Assembly (NCBI GenBank): GCA_015143295.1
Contig: CM026567.1
Span: forward strand, 11,426,416 to 11,490,415
Length of the DNA: 64,000 nucleotides
Reading direction: 5' to 3'
DNA from: Tetracentron sinense
Lineage: Eukaryota > Streptophyta > Magnoliopsida > Trochodendrales > Trochodendraceae
Part shown: positions 58,789-64,000 of the stretch, in pieces
Position numbering within the stretch: position 1 is the stretch's first letter
Layout: every line of letters begins with the position of its first letter
Made by a program: the position numbers and the translations under genes
Notes under the pieces: model-generated
The model's input: only the letters and a program-made list of their open reading frames with translations
What the model was told of the DNA's origin: nothing
The model's database searches: none

Positions 58789-61016
58789 TATAGAACCCCG
58801 AAACTTTTCACACCTAATGAATAACGTTCTCATAGCCAATTGGCCTTCCACGTAGTCCAATTAATAAATAAAGAGGAATTTAAAAATTCTAAAATGTTAG
58901 AAATGTTCCTTTTCGAATGAAGAATCCAATGCAAGTTGAATCGTCAAAATCCGACGAACGAGTCAAAAGTTATGCCCAAAATATGAAAACGGGAAAGTCT
59001 GGAAAATTTCTGCAAGAGTTACGAACGATCGTCCAGACCCTACGAATAATCGTAGGTGAGCTACAATCGATCCTAGAAAATCTACAATCGATCTTAGAGT
59101 TTCAGAAATGGGCATAAATCTCGGTAACGTGTACGATCGATTCTAGAAAACTTACGATCGATCGTAGAATTCCAAATGGCCAAAACTCTCTGTAACATTT
59201 ATGATCGATCGTAGAAATTTACGATCGATTGTAGAAATTTACGATCGATCGTAGAAGGTTATGATCGATCATAGAGAACCTATGACCGATCGTACGTCGC
59301 GGACCCAGAATTTTATTAGGGATTTTTAGGGTTTCCACCCTTGGCCTATAAATAGGGGGCCTCTTGGGGGGTTTATGGTTTACCCTAAACCTAAAAAAAA
59401 CCCTTAGGAGATTAGAGAAGCAGAAGAGGAGAGATTTTAGGATTTTCCAAGAGGGTTTGAAATTGAAGAGGAATGAGATCAAGATCAAGGGTGATCTTCC
59501 CAAAATCAAGCAAGGGGGTTTCTTCCAACCTCGGTAGTGACCTACACATGTTTTGGAAGGTTTCCCCTCATCTATTGAAGGTCGGTACCTTGTGCTACCC
59601 TCCTTGTCATATTTTCTTGCCTTTATTGCTATGTTTCTCTATTTCCTTGCTATTCCCTTAAATGTTCACATGATATAAGATGGAATTAGTGAATAAAATG
59701 TCATATGGATGTTGTGTTCTGATGAAAATAAATGTGAAGGGTATTTCACCAAATAATGAACATACAATGGATGATGGATGGATTGGATGAATCTTTAATC
59801 AAGAAAAGCATGATTTAAAGCATATGAAAATTTCTAGGGTTTATGATAGTGTGATTATTCACTTTCTATAACGGCATGAATAATTATGTGTTGAAATGAA
59901 TATTATTTCATGTATTATTGAATTTCAAATACCACGTTTAATTTCAAGCTAAAGCATGTGCACGAGCACGGCATGCATGACATGGTTTCTCGGTGTTTTA
60001 CAATACAAGGGTTTTATTCTCGATTCACGAACACCATGACAAGGCCAAATGTAAGGGTTGGTAAATAGAGGTAGGGCATATCTTACGATATGTTTTGGCT
60101 CACTTTTGACAAGATCAAGAACACATCAAGCAAGATTGCATCTCATTGAAAGAGGGGGTTCTATACCACCCTCCCTCGCAAGTGCATCTTATTGAAAGAG
60201 GGGGTTCTATACCACCCTCCGTCACAAGTGCATCTCTCCCAAGCGCATGAGCATGTTTAAATTCCAAGCAAGCAACCAAGCATGAGCATTTCACATTTAA
60301 TGACATGACACGACACGCATGACAAGATATGACACACATGACACGACAAGACAAGCAAGACAGAATATGACAAGACAAGTTTTCAAGCACGAAAAGATTA
60401 TTCAAGTCAAATGAAGTACACGATGATCTTAAGAGTTTTCCCAGCTTTGATGTGATTGCAAGCATGAAATATAAACTGTTTACTTTCCTGTCAATTAAAT
60501 AAACTATTTCCTACTTTATTTGGTTATTATTATGCTATGACTGTTGAATAGCATTTGGTACCCGCTGGGTATTCCATGCTCAGTCGTACGTCTTATGTCG
60601 GCAAGTACTGAAGGAGCAGCTGCTCCATTTGACATTTGTGCTCCTGGCCCATGGGTGGAGGAGGAGTGCATCGAGGAGGTCCCTACCGAGGAGCCTCATG
60701 TTGAAGGCTATTACTAGGTGGTAGATTCTAGGTGAGTGTGGGTGAGCATGAGAGATATATACTCATGTATTTTTGACGGGCATGTCTGAACCTTCTTTTG
60801 TTGAGTTCACTTTTGTACAAAACTTGGATCACGTATATACGTAGAGGTTTTGGTTAGACTTCCGCTGTGCCATGTTAGTTTATGCTTCCACTATTTTGTC
60901 CTCCATTGTATATACTCTGTATGTTTTGCAGGATGGTTTATCAAGCATGCCATGTTGATCATGATAAGTCGTCCAAGATGCACTCTAACTCCTAGGGTGG
61001 GTTTTGGGTTGCGATA
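58789..61016 (+). repeat. Element 4 5' LTR
   Basis: 2228 bp, TATAGAACCCCG to GGGTTGCGATA, both ends decayed from TG/CA. It carries a palindrome array (59021-59294), TATA (TATAAATA at 59347), donor TTGAAG|GTCGGTAC (59580/59581), a hairpin (60069-60101), two 46-bp hairpin units (60152-60219) and a peptide exon (60604-60717: STEGAAAPFDICAPGPWVEE, ending VEGYY-stop). The acceptor AG is changed to AA here. Confidence 0.9.
59021..59294. repeat. Palindrome array, element 4 LTR (CTACGATCGATCGTAG type)
   Basis: About eleven units around TACGATCGATCGTA, some with AATCGATC or GATCGATTC variants, ending 53 bp before the TATA box. Confidence 0.9.
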
Positions 61017-61020
61017 GAAG

Positions 61021-61032
61021 TGGTATCAGAGC
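61021..61032 (+). other. Element 4 primer-binding site
   Basis: TGGTATCAGAGC, 4 bp after the LTR end. Confidence 0.9.
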
Positions 61033-62672
61033 TTAGGCTTTAGGGTCATTTAGAATCGGGTACCACGGCTTGACAAGAGCATCGGTCATGAAGCAAGTTA
61101 GGAAGGAAGTAAGTTGGAAGCGAATCATGTTCCAAGTGTAAGACTAAACTTTAGTTTTAGTCTAAAATGGTTGCTTCAACCAAGTATGGGTCTTAGGGAT
61201 GATAGAACACCAAAGTATAATATTATAAATACTCTGATGACTTGATATGATGAATGTGATAGTACTATGCTATCATGTGTGGTAATGATTATGTGGTATT
61301 ATATGCTATATGGTGTGCATACTATATGTCACATGCTAAGTGAAAGCCAATGCTTTATGAATGAATTCCCAGTTAGACTCATGAGTTGGGTGATACTCAG
61401 GCTAGAGTCTAGCCTAGGTATTGTTTGACAAGGGAGGGGTAGGTCCTTATCGTACATTTTGTCATTAGGTTTTTGTAGGGATTCGTTTCCCAAGAGAGGC
61501 TATAGGATGCTCTTAGGTCTTACAAGTCTAGTGTGTTTAGATTCGTTGCGAAAATGGGGACATACGTTTTGATATATAATATTATGCGTATCCAGTGTAA
61601 TTTGACTTGTTAAACTATACTTAATGCATCTTACATCACAAATAAGCATGAGTCGCACATCACGGTATGACGATAAGTCCATGTGAGTCTATGTAACCCC
61701 ACGACTAGTAGAAACAGATATAGATATCAATATATTTTAAACTCAAAAAACAAATATAATTTTAACAAGCTCAGGGATGCTTGATGCACGCTTCTAGATA
61801 CAGATGCGCATTTTCTGTAGCACGTTCTCGAATCAATGCTCAGTCCCAACTGATAAATATATTATAAACTTCAAGAACAGATAAAATTTTGGACAAACAC
61901 ACGGATGTTTGATACACGTTTTTAGATACAGATGTGCGTTGACTCTACAGCACGTTCTAGACTTAGTGCTTGGTCCAAGTTCTAGACACAGATGCGCGTT
62001 CATTCTGCAGTACGTTCTAAAACCCTGTGCCTTGTCTGAAATGATAATAAATTATAAACTCCAAGGACAACATGCATTTCATACATGGCATGCACATTCA
62101 TACATAACATGAGCATGAGCATCATGCACTTTCATGCATATCATAAGCATCATACCGAGCATGGACATCATACATAACATTCCTTTCACACACACGCAAG
62201 CATCATGTAGACACTAGAAGCATCATGTGTGTCACACAAATTCAGAAGAAATTACATAAGTAACTCAAGGGTATAAACCACTCATTAGTCTTAATCTTAA
62301 GCCGATCAATGTTCTAGGTATGTAATCGGTTCATGTTGTAACCAAGTTTTAGAACACAGCTTAGCTAGGAAAACCAGTTGTATGATTATACTATTATGTG
62401 TAGATTTGGATATATACAATACACTTATATAGGTTATGTATTGCTCTTAAGTGTAGACTAATAGGTTAGTGCCAGTCAAAACGGGTTGAAATTTCAACCA
62501 AACTTGGTGGCGTACACTAGGAAACATTATTGGTATGCCTATATTAGCTTATTATATGCTGCCATGTATCATTATGTACCTACAGACATTGGATGATTGT
62601 AGAAATTAGGATCGAGACAAGTTGGTTTCCAAGTTAGACTCATGCTTTGCTATTGTCCTCAAGGATTCAATT
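61033..62672 (+). other. Element 4 long untranslated leader with repeats
   Basis: About 1.64 kb between PBS and gag, against ~0.35 kb in element 1. It includes three diverged copies of 'TAGAYACAGATGYGCRTT..CTRYAGYACGTTCT' (about 61792, 61919, 61980) and a CAT-rich tract with repeated GCATCAT (62085-62235). No coding region is convincing. Confidence 0.6.
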
Positions 62673-63254
62673 ATGAGGCGTGGCAACCTGGATCGCGGTT
62701 ACCATACTAGAGGAAATGGAGGTGATGCTCAGGTAGGGGACGAGCAACTTGACCTTACACACATCGTGGGGTTGGTAGTTGAGACCTTAGCTATGCTCGC
62801 AAGCAGGCAACCTGCCACTCCTTCACCTACTACAGCACTAGTCCCTACTCCTCCAAACAGAGCACAGACAGGGATCGAAGCATTTTGGAGGATGAGGCCT
62901 CCAGTATTCTACGGTTGCATAGACCCATTGATTGTAGAAGCATGGGGTAGGGAGCCAAATAAGAGGGATAGAATGGCTCAACACCAGACCTCTGGACATA
63001 CACAGGTATAGAGTCCTCCTCTTGCACCACAGGCTCCTCATTTGGTTGCTTCACCGGCTTCACGCCTGGCTACCACTCAGGCACCTCACCCTACACCATC
63101 TCAGGCCATGGAATATGTGCCCTCCACCTACTCTTATGAGATCTGTACCCTTTGTGGGAAGAGACATTTGGCCAAAGAGTGTAGGCAAATTTCTGGTGGA
63201 TGTTTCCACTGTGGTCGTCGGGGCCACATGATCAAAGATTGTCCCCACCGTTAG
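62673..63254 (+). pseudogene. Element 4 gag, internally deleted
   Basis: ATG at 62673 (MRRGNLDRGYHTRGNGG) parallels the start of element 1 gag. The N-terminus runs to RPPVFYGCIDPLIVEAW and then jumps past the capsid core. TAG at 63009. In the same frame two zinc knuckles follow (CTLCGKRHLAKEC and CFHCGRRGHMIKDC), ending at TAG 63252. It has lost the capsid fold, so it could not assemble particles by itself. Confidence 0.8.
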
Positions 63255-63654
63255 ATGCCATCTCATTCTCAGGGGAGTAGGCCCCCGGTTAGGCAATTAC
63301 CTCAGCAGGGCTCTACGCAGGCATCGAAGCCCCAGCAGCCCACCCAGCTGCCTCGCCAGGCTAACCAGGGGTAAGCCTTTGCCATATCAGGACAGTAAGC
63401 TCAAGCGCCAAATGATATGGCGTAGAGATGTGAGAGAGAGAAGAAAATTTTTGTTTTATAGAATTTTAAAAAAAATGATGTAATGTTGTGTTTTCGGTAT
63501 GTTGCCTATATGTATAAACAGGTTGGTTATGTTGTATGCAATTTTGCGCAATTGAAGGAGAAGAAAATTGAGTTGTGTGAATGTTTAAGCATCTCGCCGT
63601 TAAACAAATGCAATTGCTAAAAGCTTCTCCTTTAGTGTTTTGGGAATGTTCTTG
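63255..63654. other. Element 4, rearranged interior
   Basis: The start continues gag-like Pro/Gln-rich sequence (to about 63400). The next ~250 bp have no match to the other elements in the window and no domain. Confidence 0.4.
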
Positions 63655-63828
63655 GAGGATCTCACTCTGGTTGAAAAGCCGGTTCAGATATTAGATCGGA
63701 GAGATCAAGTGCTTCACAACAACACTATTCCGTTAGTTCTCGTGCAATGACAGCATCATGCTCGAGAAGAGGCCACATGGGAGTGTGAGGCCGAAGTCAA
63801 AGCAAAGTACCCAGACTTGTTTGAATAG
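63655..63828 (+). pseudogene. Element 4 integrase C-terminus (chromodomain part)
   Basis: EDLTLVEKPVQILDRRDQVL.., ending EEATWECEAEVKAKYPDLFE-stop, 58 codons collinear with the tail of element 1 Pol. TGA at 63748 replaces the Trp of the QWQ motif. Confidence 0.85.
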
Positions 63829-63915
63829 GATTTATATGTGTCATGTAATTCTGTTTGTTTTGTAATGCAAGTATCGTCCAATTTTGAGAACGAAATTTTT
63901 GTAAGGGGAGGAGAA

Positions 63916-64000
63916 AGTAGAACCCTGGAACTTTTCGCACTTGATGAATAGCGTTCTCATAGCCAATTGGCCTTCCACGTAGTCTAATTAATAAATTAAG
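63916..64000 (+). repeat. Element 4 3' LTR, first 85 bp
   Basis: AGTAGAACCCTGGAACTTTT..., matching 58789-58872. It is cut by the window edge. Confidence 0.85.

Larger units (their letters stand above)
58789..64000 (+). mobile_element. Chromovirus deletion derivative, element 4 (incomplete at window end)
   Basis: 5' LTR 58789-61016, PBS 61021, a long leader, partial gag, the last ~57 codons of integrase, a polypurine tract (63902-63915) and the start of the 3' LTR at 63916. Protease, RT, RNase H and most of integrase are absent, so it is non-autonomous. Confidence 0.9.

Noticed and set aside
1..64000. tRNA or rRNA genes
   Set aside because: No cloverleaf with A/B boxes or rRNA core sequence was recognised. 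The TGGTATCAGAGC matches are primer-binding sites.

Overview
The window looks like nuclear DNA of a eudicot plant. It is AT-rich and dominated by nested plant LTR retrotransposons. The evidence is a three-exon CYP716-type cytochrome P450 with spliceosomal introns, plant initiator-Met-tRNA primer sites (TGGTATCAGAGC), chromodomain Ty3/gypsy elements, a Ty1/copia element with 2.2 kb LTRs, and a pseudogene of plant cytosolic aspartyl-tRNA synthetase. I cannot name the species.

Layout. 1-6400: the only intact host gene, a CYP716 P450 on the minus strand. Its 2.3 kb first intron holds two fold-back MITEs, and inverted copies of one dispersed repeat flank the gene. 7089-9270: a solo copia-type LTR with TSD TACTT. 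10487-15003: remains of a Tat/LARD-like element, with a 412-bp LTR, a TGGTGCCGTCTGTGGG primer site, a shrunken gag and a large decayed antisense multi-exon ORF. 15350-25131: a nearly full-length chromovirus (element 1), flanked by 346-bp direct duplications instead of a 5-bp TSD. 25415-31274: a truncated minus-strand chromovirus (element 3) whose LTR carries a solo LTR. 31275-31686: a second 412-bp LTR. 34129-39543: an internally deleted chromovirus (element 2) with TSD CCGAG. 40812-55086: a minus-strand copia element with two solo chromovirus LTRs inside it. 55214-58233: the AspRS pseudogene, split by another solo LTR. 58789-64000: a deletion-derivative chromovirus (element 4) that runs off the window.

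Almost all insertions can be placed to the base by their terminal TG/CA (or TA) dinucleotides and 5-bp TSDs, so the order of nesting is readable. None of the retrotransposon polyproteins seen is intact; each carries stops, frameshifts or deletions.

The most unusual material is inside the 1.9-2.3 kb chromovirus LTRs. Nine copies, from several diverged subfamilies, share an architecture. (i) A conserved block of about 60 bp is followed by an array of 12-16 bp near-perfect palindromes upstream of the TATA box. The palindrome sequence differs by subfamily while the symmetry is kept. (ii) There is a conserved AAG|GT splice donor and a Y-rich..AG acceptor, bounding a 0.7-1.2 kb leader intron. (iii) Several small hairpins lie inside that intron, some with compensatory changes. 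(iv) An exon follows that encodes a conserved acidic peptide tail (PW(I/V)EEEY..., ending in Tyr-stop). Element 1 also has a spliceosomal-type intron exactly between gag and protease. I consider this LTR organisation the best candidate for an undescribed regulatory/coding system.
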